Assembly: GCA_964035575.1 (NCBI GenBank)
Contig: OZ037850.1
Span: forward strand, 558,001-622,000
From: Rhynchopus sp. YZ270_cl-10
Taxonomy: Eukaryota > Euglenozoa > Diplonemea > Diplonemida > Diplonemidae
Length of the DNA stretch: 64,000 nt
Direction of reading: 5' to 3'
The translations under genes were made by a program, and so were the position numbers. Within the stretch, counting starts at the first letter, position 1, and each line of letters begins with the position of its first letter. Under the pieces are notes generated by a model. The model searched no databases. It had not been told where the DNA came from and saw only the letters and a program-made list of their open reading frames with translations. Below, piece by piece: positions 1 through 10,803 of this stretch.

Positions 1-771
1 CAAAAATTCAACAGAAAAAGAAAAAGAAAAAGAGTGGGAAAAGGACGACCAAATATCTCCGTACTTTGGTCACCCCCCTTTCGGATGCCTTATATTTTAA
101 AAAGAAAGATTCTATGGGTTTTTTGTTGACAGCCTTTTCCAGTATCTAAAAGCTTCTACCATGCATGCGGCTAAATATGAAGATTTTTGGCGTTTTTTTT
201 CGAAATTGCAGTGCATTGTATGAAAGTTGTATGAAAGTTCTGCTCTCCACGGTGGGTCGCTGATGTGTGGTTGAATTTCCTTCAGCTCACCATCACCCCT
301 CTTCATCTGCTGCCCATAGGAAAGCCCGTCAGGAAAAAAATGCAGGAGAAAAAAAATAGAAGATTTTTCAGATCTCCCATCCCAATCCAAGTTAGCCGCA
401 TGCATGATTTCTACACCTTTTTTTTGCTTTTTTTTTCACGGATTACCAACGATCGTAGTGCGATCTACTACGATTGTACCCAGGTACCCAGGTGCGATCG
501 TAGGTAACATACAATGCAACGAGGCTGACTACGCCTGAAAACAGGCATGTCTGGAAAATCTATCGTGGCTGAGGCGTACTATTACTTACAATCACGCCTC
601 AGCCACGCCTGTATCAGGAACGCGTTCGGCCTCGTTGCATTGTATGAGGTGACCCGTGTTTTTTTTGTGTCTTTTTTTCTTTTTCTTTTTCATTTTTTTG
701 CAAAATCGTGCAAATATCGCATTTTTGGGGTCTAAACATTTTGTATTTTTTTTTATGATTCGAGAGCAGTT
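1..771. other. AT-rich intergenic flank
   Basis: No convincing coding region. The stretch has many T-runs (3' side of the minus-strand TPR gene) and, around 440-510, several copies of CGATCGTAG-like sequence next to CCCAGGTA. It contains the nested foldback at 508-646, listed separately. Confidence 0.6.
508..646. repeat. Nested foldback (double hairpin) element
   Basis: An outer 18-bp perfect inverted repeat lies at 508-525 and 629-646 (CATACAATGCAACGAGGC and its complement). Inside it an independent 14-bp perfect inverted repeat lies at 564-577 and 594-607 (CGTGGCTGAGGCGT). The ~139-bp structure could be a small MITE or a structured RNA. I see no clear target duplication, so its class is open. 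Confidence 0.65.
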
Positions 772-3700
772 CTACTGCGGGTTCAACATGCCAGCATTGC
801 CCATTGCCCCACCAGCAGCGCCTTTCTTCACGTCCAGGTCAAGCGCTTTTGTGTAATCAGAAATGGCACGATCGAAGTCACCCAAGCTATCAAAGGCAGA
901 GCCACGGTTGAAAAATGCGTTCGCATTCGAACCATCAAGTTCCAGAACCTGTTAGTGGGTGGGGTGGTGAGAAAAGAACAGAATCGGCGTTATTTGCCCC
1001 CCACAATACGTATGTAGTACTATGATCCACTCTCCATCTGTGGTTTCTGTCACCTATCAAAAAAATATACGGGTATTGTAAGATCAGCCTCAACAAATAT
1101 GAATGCATTATCGTGAAGTAAATGCTTCATTTGCACGACCTTGATGAATTACCCTCATAGTACACATAATGCTATGGGGGGGTACAGTGGTGCGAACGCC
1201 CCCACCGAGGCAGTTGTATATCTGGGGTGTCCCGGGTGACCCGGGACTAGGTAAGGGACCCGGGCCCGGCTTGGCACCGACTGTCTTCGGCGTTGTACCG
1301 AAGGTGAAGGTGCACGAAGACGGAGTCTGGTGAAAATTTTTGCGGTGTCACATTCTACCTCATGTGTGGGTCACACTTGAGGTCATGTACCACTGCGTGG
1401 GTCTGGGTACCTGGGCACCGGGTTGGAAACTCCCCAAATAAAAGATAGATACCTTTGTGAAGTCGCCAATGGCCTTTCCATAGTCCTCCTTCTTGTCAAA
1501 GGAGATGCCTCTGTTGTGGTAGGAGTGGATGTTTGTTGGGTCGAGCTCGATGACCTTGTTGTAGTCTGCGATGGCCAGGTCGTAGAGACCCATGCGGGCG
1601 TAGCAGTAGCCTCTGTTGTTGTAGGTCTTTACGTTGTTCGAGTTGAGCTCGAGCGAGCGGGTGTAGTCCTTCACGGCAAGGTCGTAGAGCCCCAGCTTGC
1701 GCTCGGCAAAGCCTCTGTTGTTGTATGCCGCCATGGAGTTTGGGTTCAGCTGGATCGCAGCAGAGTAGTCCTTAATTGCTGCCTCGTACTTGCCGATGTT
1801 GCGGTATGAGAACCCTCGGTTGTGGTAATACGCTGCGTTGTTTGTGTCCATCCTGATCGCCACAGTGAAGTCCGCAATCGCATTTTCATACTCCTCCAGA
1901 CGGTCGTACACCAACCCACGTGAGTTGTGTGTCGAAGGGTTGCTGCCGTCCAGCTCAATAGCCTTAGTAAAGTCTGCCAACGCCTCCTTCAGCATGTTCA
2001 GCTTCTCGTGCGAAGTGCCTCTGTTGTGGAAGGAGTTCGGGTTGGACCCATCAATCGCAATGGCCCTGGAGTAGTCCTGCACAGCCTTCTCGTATTCGCA
2101 GAGTTTGTCGTAGGAGAACGCACGGTTGTAGTATGCCTTGAAGTGGGCAGGGTCAAGCTCGATTGCTTTGCTGTAGTCTGTGATGGCCCCCTCGTAGTCC
2201 CCCATCTTGCGCTGCGAGAAGCCTCTGTTGTGGTAGAAGTCTGGGTTGCCTGGCTCAAGGTCGATGGCCTTTGTGAACATGGCGACAGCCTTCTCGTAGC
2301 TGTTGCCCTTTCTGTCGTATGAAATGCCCAGGTTGTAGAAGGTGAAGGCGTTGAGGGGCTCGACCTCTAGGGCGCGTGTGTAGTCGGAGATGGCCTTCTC
2401 GTAGTGCCCCAGCTTGTCGTAGCAGAAGCCTCTGTTGAAGAGCGCCTTGAAGTGGTTGGGGTCGACGGTGAGTGCTGTGGAGTACTCACGGATGGCGCCG
2501 TGCAGGTCGCCCCTCTTTCTGAAGGAGAAGCCGAGCTGGTGGTAGTACTCTGCCTCTGAGGACGATGCAGGGGCACCGCCCTGTGCCGGCTTGGGTGCTG
2601 CTGCAGATGTCTGGCTTGTACGCCGTGATGCGTTGAGAAGCTCGCGCTCCTCATCCGAAGGCTGCGACCCGTTGGAAGGCATGTCAATGTGGCTGTGCAT
2701 GGAGGAGTTCACAATGGAGATGTTGGAGAGCTGTGGGTTCGACTGGTCGACGCTGTCTGTCACAGCGGGGGGGAGTGCGTGGGGCGGGAGTGCTGCGTTG
2801 CTCATATTCGCAAGCCTCTTTGTAGGGGTCTGGTCAGGAGACCGCAGTGCAGACGCCTGCTTCGAGAGGTCTGCAAGCGACTCCTTTGGCATTGCAAAGC
2901 CTGATGTCTCTGCAGGCCCTGTAGGCGTGAACGAACGTTCAAAGGTTTGCGCAACAGGCGACTCCGACAGCACTGGTGACACAACCTGCTCTGCTCTGTT
3001 CAGAGAGAGGCCCAACGCCTCTGCAGCAGACTTCCGCATATCCTTCATCTGCCTCTCCTTGTCCTCATGGCTCAGGGAGCGTCCCAACACGTCCATCACC
3101 TTGCGCTGCGCCACTTCGTCCCTCTTGAGCATGTACTCGTTGATCTCGTCGTGGCTCCGCATTGCCTGCCGCCGTCTCTCGACAGAACCCTTCTTCCGTT
3201 CGTCGAGGTGCAGGGCCATTTGGTAGTCCAAGATGGCGGCCGCAAAGTTTCCCTTTAGGTTGTGGCATGCACCCCTTGAGTACCCTGCGTTGACGTGGTT
3301 GGGGTCAGACTCAAGCAGCTGTGTGTAGTCTGTGATGGCAGCATCCAGATTGCCCAGCTTCTGCTGAAGCTGACCACGCCCATAGAGAGCAGACGCGTGC
3401 GCAGGCTCAGCCTGGAGGATGCTTGTAAAGTCGCCGATGGCGTTTTCAATATTTTCAAGCTTGCCTTCACAGCTCGCACGCACAAGAAGCGCATCTCGCG
3501 CCTGCGGCTCAGCCTCAAGCTTGTTGTTGCACTGCTGCACCAGCGATGTCAGATCCGTCTTTTTTCTAAAAAACCAGGTCCGGTTTGGGTTCGCCTTTGC
3601 CGCATCGTCTACGTCGACGTAGCCTTGCCTTTTCAACAGTTGCCCACGAATTTCTCCTTGCAGATCTTCATCCTTGATATCCACGAAGGGCGTTGCGAGG

Positions 3701-4047
3701 AGGATTTGATGCGACCCTTGGGGCTCTTCTGGGGCATATGGTGCTGCAGCTGCCCAGGATGCGTCGTATGCACTGCTGTTTGCACTGCTGTTTGGCTCTC
3801 TGAACGACTGCTGCGGTTGGGATGGGGGGTGCGCCACTGACGACGGAGGCTGAGACACCGAAGGGTGCGAATGCGATTGCGACCGTGCTTGCGGATGCAC
3901 CTCCCTCTGCACAACCTGCGGTGCAGCCGTATTATGTATATTCGTCGGCGGCCGTCTCGACTGCTTTACCACAGATGTTGCCCCAGGAGCGTGCCTCTTC
4001 GGTATAGAACCAACAGGCTTCCTTGCAGAAGACGACGTTACCGGCAT
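772..4047 (-). CDS. TPR-repeat protein (15 TPRs), two exons
   Basis: Exon 1 runs 4047-1453 and exon 2 948-772, joined by a 504-bp phase-0 intron (donor GTATCT at 1452, acceptor CACTAACAG ending at 949). The product is 923 residues. The N-terminal third is low-complexity (S, P, Q, A). A first block of about three TPRs is followed by a Ser/Pro-rich linker. A second block then has 12 near-perfect 34-residue TPRs of the type (Y/F)HNRGxSxxKxxxYxxAIxDYxxAIxLDPxN. The last TPR is encoded by exon 2 and continues the register exactly (..GDFTK|VLELDG..), which supports the intron. The ATG at 4047 is preferred because upstream in-frame codons lie in a C-homopolymer that gives only poly-Pro. TPR arrays are protein-interaction scaffolds; flagellar, chaperone or transport roles are all possible and the partner cannot be read from sequence. 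Confidence 0.88.
1285..1430 (+). repeat. Diverged fragment of the 560-bp dispersed repeat
   Basis: It lies in the TPR-gene intron, antisense to the gene. The order of motifs matches 61850-61975: GGCGTTGTAC, GGTGCACGAAGAC, GTCTGGTG, CTGCGTGGGTCTGGG and GGTACCTGGGCACCGGG. It is more diverged than the copies at 45.7 and 61.8 kb. Confidence 0.65.
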
Positions 4048-4390
4048 CGTAGATGCCAGCAAAGGGGGGGGGGGGGGTATCGGAAAGGAGAGAGAGGTTC
4101 GGTACAATCTAAGATATCTATTCTAATACCGTGTAGGGGAAGGGGGGTGGGGGGGGAGGGGGGATGGGGGCTGAAGTGGAGGGTGTGGTGTGGTGTGGGT
4201 AATTGAAGTGATTGAGGTGGAGGGAGAAAAAAAAAAGAGAAGTTGAAAGTGCAAAACGTTTCCTCCAATGCATGACGGCACCGTGGGGTGTTTGAATAAA
4301 TGTTGTTGTTTTTTGCGTTGCTCTTTTTGGCGGTCTTTAAAAATGTACGATTTGCTTTTTGTTTGCCAGCACCGTGGGGGGGGGGGGGGG

Positions 4391-5593
4391 GTTAGGGGAA
4401 GGTCACTGTACTCGATAAATGCGATTTTTCCGATTTTGATCCTCAGAACCGCAGAAGTCCCCGAAAACTATACCAAACCACCTAGGGGACCCAAAAAACG
4501 CACCAGCGCCCCAGTTTTGACACAGAAATACTCAGATGATGCCTGAAATGCAATTTTAAAAAAATGCCTACAGAACTTGTACCTGCCCACCCCCGTAGAT
4601 AGAGCAAATCACACATTCATCACGCCTCAGTGTGGGCCAGGGGCCAGAAAAGCCCCCAAAGCCACATATTTTCACCCCAGAACCTATCCCGAGGGGTACC
4701 CAGGCGGTTTCGGGGTGTTTAGAGGGACTTGGTGGAACTTAGAACTATGTTTCAAAAAGTGTCACGCACCTGGTACCAAGGGTTTTCCCACCCTAAGGTA
4801 TCTGAAGCCGTCAAAAAACGTGAAGTAGGCAATAAATCAAAAAATACCCCCTGAGGTCAAAAAAACCACACCATAGGCCCATTTGGACCCCAAAAATCGA
4901 ATTCCGCCCGGTTTTGGGCACTTTTGACCACTTCTGAGCGACTTTTTTGCATTTTTTAAAAGTGACCACCAACTTGTACCTTGCCCACCCCCCCTGTAGA
5001 TAGAGCAACTCACGCATCCATCACGCCTCAGTGTGGGCCAGGGGCCAGAAAAGCCCCCAAAGCCACATATTTTCACCCCAGAACCTATCCCGAGGGGTAC
5101 CCAGGCTGTTTCGGGGTGTTTAGAGGGACTTGGTGGAACTTAGAACCATGTTTCAAAAAGGGTACAAGTACTTGGTCCCTTGAGAGGGCAAACCCTTGGC
5201 ACAGTACTTGTACCCTTTTTGAAACATGGTTCTAAGTTCCACCAAGTCCCTCTAAACACCCCGAAACAGCCTGGGTACCCCTCGGGATAGGTTCTGGGGT
5301 GAAAATATGTGGCTTTGGGGGCTTTTCTGGCCCCTGGCCCACACTGAGGCGTGATGGATGCGTGAGTTGCTCTATCTACGGGGGTGGGCAGGTACAAGTT
5401 CTGTAGGCACTCTTTTCAAATTGCATTTCAGGCATCATCTGAGTGTTTCTGTGTCAAAACTGGGTCGCTGGTGCGTTTTTTGGGTCCCCTAGGTGGTTTG
5501 GTATAGTTTTCGGGGACTTCTGCGGTTCTGAGGATCAAAATCGGAAAAATCGCATTTATCGAGAGATTTAACGTGCAGTGACCCTCCCCTAGG
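4391..5593. repeat. Large inverted-repeat (foldback) element
   Basis: Sequence 4397-4770 reappears inverted at about 5205-5592. A second direct copy of the inner ~185 bp lies at 4985-5173. It pairs almost perfectly with 5203-5397 across a 30-bp loop. The outer tips read TTAGGGGAAGGTCACTG on the left and the complement of CCTAGGGGAGGGTCACTG on the right. Order: A - B - spacer - B' - loop - B inverted - A inverted. No coding content is seen. It looks like a foldback transposon remnant joined to the element that follows. Confidence 0.75.
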
Positions 5594-5726
5594 CATACTT
5601 GTCCCCCCATTATGGGGAGGGGTAAAATATGGGGAAAATATGGGGGAAATATGGGGGATTTCCCCCCCCATATTCCCCCATATTTTCCCCATATTTCCCC
5701 CATATTTTTTATGGGGGAATAGATGT

Positions 5727-5927
5727 ACTGTACTGGTGTACTGGTGTACTAGTGTACTGGTGTACTGGTGTACTGGTGTACTGGTGTACTGGTGTACTGG
5801 TGTACTGGTGTACTGGTGTACTGGTGTACTGGTGTACTGGTGTACTGGTGTACTGGTGTACTGGTGTACTGGTGTACTGGTGTACTGGTGTACTGGTGTA
5901 CTGGTGTACTGGTGTACTGGTGTACTG
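5727..5927. repeat. Minisatellite (TGTACTGG)~25
   Basis: Homogeneous 8-bp tandem array with one variant unit (CTAGTG) near the left edge. It forms the left arm of the 5586-6829 element. Confidence 0.95.
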
Positions 5928-6244
5928 CTTCTGTACGTTACTTACCTACCCACCCCTCCAACACAACATTTTCGACGTTTCTCTGACGTATGAGGATTAC
6001 ATGGTTGTAAGTCCCTATAAGAAGGGCAAACCTGCTGACGTTTTGGTATGGGCAGAAAGAAGGGTAACATTATGAGTTCCTCTCAGACTCCCCTGTTTTG
6101 CCACCGGTGTCAGGCATCAACAGGCCTAACCGCCCAGATGGTTTCAACACAAAGCTTCACGACATCGGGCCTTCCGGTGCCATCGATAAGGCCCTCGACA
6201 CAGACGGGTTAGCATTGCCCCTGCGTTTGACCTATAGCCCACTT

Positions 6245-6641
6245 ACTAGTACACTAGTACACTAGTACACTAGTACACTAGTACACTAGTACACTAGTAC
6301 ACTAGTACACTAGTACACTAGTACACTAGTACACTAGTACACTAGTACACTAGTACACTAGTACACTAGTACACTAGTACACTAGTACACTAGTACACTA
6401 GTACACTAGTACACTAGTACACTAGTACACTAGTACACTAGTACACTAGTACACTAGTACACTAGTACACTAGTACACTAGTACACTAGTACACTAGTAC
6501 ACTAGTACACTAGTACACTAGTACACTAGTACACTAGTACACTAGTACACTAGTACACTAGTACACTAGTACACTAGTACACTAGTACACTAGTACACTA
6601 GTACACTAGTACACTAGTACACTAGTACACTAGTACACTAT
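6245..6641. repeat. Minisatellite (ACTAGTAC)~50
   Basis: Essentially perfect 8-bp array of about 397 bp. The unit contains the palindromes ACTAGT and GTAC, so the array is highly self-complementary. On the other strand the unit is TGTACTAG, one base from the unit of the left array. Confidence 0.95.
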
Positions 6642-7635
6642 AGTACACAAGGAAAACAATAGGAAAACACCCCCATATTCCCCCATATTCCCCCATATTC
6701 CCCCATATTTGTGCAGTATTCCTGCTGTATTCCCCCCATATTTCCCCCATATTTGCCACAAAAGTGTAGGGTACCAAAATATGGGGGAATAGGGCCTCCC
6801 CATATTGGGGGGACAAGTATGCCTAGGGGGGGGGGGGGGGTGGTCCTGAAACCTTATGACATCCTCTAAGCCATTTCGCGGTTAACATCTTGGTCTGCTC
6901 CTCTTTTCTCTTCATCTCATCGATCAGATAGAACGGAGATCAAAGGCATAAGGGAAATAAGGCTGGTGTGATGTAGCTTCCGGATGGGGTCCTCTTCCCG
7001 CTTTGCTGTGGGAACGCTATGGTGAAATGCGGTGGGATTTGGATGTCAGGAGGTGGAATGGGGGGTAATTTTAAAAAAACCCCCTTTTTTTGTTTTTAAA
7101 ACTTTGTTCTTTGGTTGGTGGGTTTGGTGGTGTGTGTGTGTGTGGGTATTTTTTTTTGTCGACAATCGCCTAAGGACCCGCTTAGGGAACCTAGGGTCTG
7201 TACTCAATGTTGGCAAAGCCTTTTTTTGAGTTTTTGTTTAAGAAAAATATGGTATATTTTCCTTCATTTTTTTCATATTTTTTTTTTGCGTTTTTTTCTT
7301 GATAGTTTTCAATAACCTTCTTTACCTTCCCCCCCCTATCCCCTTTCTCTGTAAAACATACTTTTATTTGAGGGGTTTTTTTCCTTTGCCCCAAAACTAC
7401 TCATTTCCGAAGCGTTCAGCACTCACACAGTTTTTTTTTTTTTTTTTTGTGAAGAGCAGTACGTTGAACACAGGAACCGCAGACAAAATTAAACCCAGCA
7501 AAAAAAGTCATCTCACTCACAATTGAATGTGGAACCGAGACGTTGGGGGGGGGGGGGGGTTTACTTACTTTTTGTTTTTTTTTGTGTTTTTTGCTGGGTT
7601 TTCTTGTCCATGTTTTGTTGTTGTTGTTTTTTTAT

Positions 7636-7666
7636 TTGAAAACTTGGTTGTATTAGTGTAGACACC
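7636..7666. repeat. 31-bp dispersed repeat, copy 1
   Basis: Identical over 31 bp to 38354-38384 (core AACTTGGTTGTATTAGTG then TAGACACC). A diverged third copy is at 19035-19083, where similarity continues into GAG...CTCCACAT downstream. Always intergenic, always the same orientation. Confidence 0.75.
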
Positions 7667-8284
7667 CGAGGATGAGCTCCACATACCATATCATGTGGTG
7701 TTCAACAACACCAATTTGTACGATAGTTCAAAATACGTATATTAAAAAAGAAGAAAAAATACGTCCGAAGGCGACTCCAAACACTATTTAGCAAAAGTAG
7801 ATCTATAAAAAAGGAGACTTTTGCTATATTGTTTGCCTTTATTTTAAAAAATAACCATTATTGGATAAACGAGTCAACAATAAAACAATGGGATGGGAAA
7901 AAGCAGGAATGTGCTTTTTTTCTTCTTCTTTGGATCCTTGAATTGCAATGAAGGCTTTTTTTGTAAAAATTCGTAAAAAGAAAAGAAAAAAACGGATAAA
8001 GAGATGGATGAGCACTTCAATTGGCCCATACATCTGAAACAAAATAATAATGAATTCTTCAAGGAAGGATGCGCACCACAGACACACACCTCTAAAGAGT
8101 TAAGGAGCGGGACAAGTGACGGAGGTGCTACGTAAATATCAAAAAAAAAAAAAAAAATGACTCTCCAGACACCAGGGCTAAAGAAAAGAGAGAGAAAAAA
8201 AAGAGAAGTCAAATGTGTCTTCAAGAGACGAATAAAAGAACTTCTTCAATGTGAAAGGGCTTTTAAAAAAAAGAGAAAATGTTG

Positions 8285-8325
8285 GAAAAGATGAACCTAA
8301 GCCACCTTTTAAAAAAAGGTGATCG
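8285..8325. repeat. Structured dispersed repeat (CCTAAGCC hairpin family)
   Basis: Contains GATGAACCTAAGCC followed by CACCTTTT and AAAAGGTG, which form a hairpin. Related copies are at 11980-12013, 32580-32625 and 38026-38065. In the 38-kb copy the second hairpin is TCACTTT/AAAGTGA, so the stem sequence differs while pairing is kept. Confidence 0.5.
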
Positions 8326-9897
8326 ATTCTGGGTAGCGCATCTGTACGGTTAGCTAGGGGTCACTCAGGAAAAGCCATCTCTATAAATTTCGTCATCCTA
8401 TTTTGTTTTGCTTTTTTTTTTTTTTTGCATTTCGTAACGTTTTTTTTAAATTGCGTCGACATCAACTGGGTAAAAGATCTGCACCCAACGTTGGTCGAAG
8501 CCTGCAGAAGGTACGCAGATCGTCCAAAAGGCCTTTTTTTTTCTTTCGACAAATGTCGCTTGGCCGCTGTACTATTTTTTCTTTTTCTATTTAAAACCCC
8601 CAGGAACAGAGGAGGGGGGGATAACAGAGGAAACCTCAGACCTTGAGGAGTCTTAGAAGAGTCTTACTACATAAAATACGACCACCAGTTTGGTTCAGTG
8701 GTTTTGATGTGGTAAATGTGTAAAACAGGGGTGCAGCTCTGTACTGAAATCGGGTCAGGCTGGTGTAAAACTAAAAGAGAAAAAAGAGAGAGAAAGGGCT
8801 GGGATAGACAACCCAACCCTCACTGCTTAGTAACCTTCGTAAACTAAGAATTGACGCAAACCTCTTAGATTCATGACCACCTTCTCTCCCGAGAGAGAAT
8901 ATCATATTTCATAAAAAATAAATCGCATTTTTTTTGTTTCTTTGCTAGGATGTAGGCTTTCCGGTGACAAACCCCCGCCCCGCCCCCCATCGCATTCCTT
9001 CCCATGCTCACCACTCCCGCTACCATTCTTTCCGTACCCTATTTTTTTTTTTTTTTTCAAAAAAAATTTTTTGACAACACGCGAACTAACCAGCTTCCCC
9101 CTCGCCCCTCATCTTGAGCAGTTTGCTCTTATCTCTCGCTTTTTTTCTTCTTTTCTCCCCATTTTCATTTGCAAGCTTGGTTCAGTTCGGACGTGCCCGT
9201 CACCTTCTCTCTCTCCTTCAAAACTCTCCCCCTCGATTGGGTTTTGCATTTATTTCCCATCATCGCGTCGTCTCCAAACCGCCCCGGGCCCGCTTGGAGC
9301 GTCGGCGGATTGCTGCTGTAGGAGAAAAAAAAGATATCGGGTGGAAAAGTGTACATTTTTTTTTGATCAATTGTTGGAGTAGTGCAGTTGCCTCGGTTGT
9401 GTTGCCCACAGTAGTGCAATACCCACTGTCCTTTTTTGTTCGACAATCTATTATTTCATATCCATTCTTTTCTAAACGAAAGTAGAGATGAAATACAAAA
9501 CCCTCTCGTGAACAGTGTACCACCTGGGTACACTGTTCACCGGCTGTACACCCAACCAAAGAAGGCAAAGAGATGCGAAAAATGTACCCTCTGGCAAACT
9601 AGAAGAGTATAATCAGTCTGAGGACGGAAAATTCAACAGAATTACGTCACCCGCAGGCTAATAAATTGCAAAGGTATAGATGCAGAAGAATTCATCTTCA
9701 ATGTGGGGTGGGGTGAGAGGTTAGGGACAACAACAACACCACCAAGAACAACATCAAATGTTCAAATTAATTTGTTTTGTCTTGTGTAATAATGTTTAGC
9801 CGTGTTTTCGAAATTCCTTCACACAAAAAGCGTATGTCGTGCTTAGACACCTAAGGTTTGAAAAAAATAAGCGGGCAAGGAGGAAAAGATGGATAAA

Positions 9898-9990
9898 AAA
9901 GTGAAGTTATTAATGCAGGCACCTCCGACTGACCCACGTACGATGCCAGCCCCGGATGAAAGCACAAATACCCTGCGGCCAACAACAGAA
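9898..9990 (+). repeat. ~92-bp dispersed repeat, copy 1
   Basis: Closely matches 12410-12506 and 58987-59080. Motif order: GTGAAGTTATTAATGCAGGC, ACCTCCGAC, CCACGTACGATGCCAG, CCGGATGAAAGC, CCCTGCGGCCAACAACAGAAG. All copies are on the plus strand. The third lies at the 5' side of the LINE, so this may be a SINE or 5' signature of that LINE. Confidence 0.8.
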
Positions 9991-10340
9991 GAAGGATAAA
10001 AAAAAATAGCTTGTAAAAGAACCGAATCGGTTGAGCAAATCATAAATGAATACGTATTTTGGACCTTTACAAGAAGAAAAATTTGAACATACCACCCCCA
10101 AAGGAGGAAGAGGGCTTCGTTTCTCACACATTTTATTTGTTTGTTTGCTCTGTTGAGACACAGCATCTTCTCTCAGAAAAAAGAATATAACTAGAAACCT
10201 GCTGTATCGCTCTCTTACTTTGTCATGAAGCTCTCACTTTCAACGTTTTTTTTTTGAAAAGGTTTTTATATCAGGCTCTCCGCTAGGATTTCCGATTTTG
10301 AAAATATTCTGTTGATGGTCCACGTTGGCGGGGTACATGC

Positions 10341-10378
10341 TTGCGCCGCAGGCGCACGGTACGCAACTTTTTTTTTTA
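10341..10378 (+). repeat. GC hairpin + T-run repeat, copy 1
   Basis: TTGCGCCGCAGGCGCACGGT then ACGCAAC and nine T. The TGCGCC/GGCGCA arms form a hairpin. Other copies: 18739-18773, 51537-51585, and 57850-57895 inverted; partial ones near 18652 and 52471. The hairpin plus T-run could be a Pol III-type terminator or the end of a small repeat family. Confidence 0.6.
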
Positions 10379-10659
10379 CCAACGCCCGATTTTGACTTTT
10401 TTGGGACGTTTGAGCACTCACCTCTCCATATCTTCTTCTCCTGAGCTTTTTTGACAGGTAGAACGGGTCTGAACCACTCAGCAGAACTTTTTTTTTTTTT
10501 TTTCCCCCCCCATTTTCAAAAAGTTCTGTTGACAATCAACAGAACTTTAGTACCTAGCGGAGTGCCTGTTTTATATCGAAAATCACCAAAAGGTAGGTTC
10601 TGTACTCAAATGGAACCCTAAGGGTGAGGACATTTTTTTTTCCCTTCTTTTTTTCAACT

Positions 10660-10759
10660 TTACCAGGTTGATGTTGTTGTTGTTGGTGTTGTGTTGGTGG
10701 TGGGTGTTGTTGCTGTGGTTGGGACAAGGTTAGGAAGTACCTTCGGTGTTTCAATCTTT

Positions 10760-10803
<44 letters not shown>

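Larger units (their letters stand above)
5586..6829. mobile_element. Non-autonomous TIR element with two inverted minisatellite arms
   Basis: About 35-bp terminal inverted repeats lie at 5586-5621 and 6795-6829. They start CCCCTAGGCATACTTG and continue through a run of C to TATGGGGAGG. Inside each end are ATATGGGGG-type repeats (5625-5720; 6663-6790). Next come a TGTACTGG array on the left (5727-5927) and an ACTAGTAC array on the right (6245-6641). The complement of the right unit is TGTACTAG, so the arrays form inverted arms. The ~315-bp core (5930-6244) contains short protein-like reading frames but no recognised domain. No transposase is present. Confidence 0.7.
6830..10659. other. Intergenic region, AT-rich with homopolymers
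   Basis: No gene recognised. Long T and A homopolymers and G-runs (7544-7559) dominate; open frames here are phenylalanine/serine-rich and look non-coding. The region contains three short dispersed repeats (7636-7666, 8285-8325, 9898-9990) and a hairpin-plus-T-run at 10341-10378, listed separately. Confidence 0.55.

Noticed and set aside
8942-9485. Plus-strand open frames of 123-146 codons
   Set aside because: Composition is dominated by Phe/Ser/Pro from pyrimidine runs, no domain is visible, and they oppose the local gene direction.
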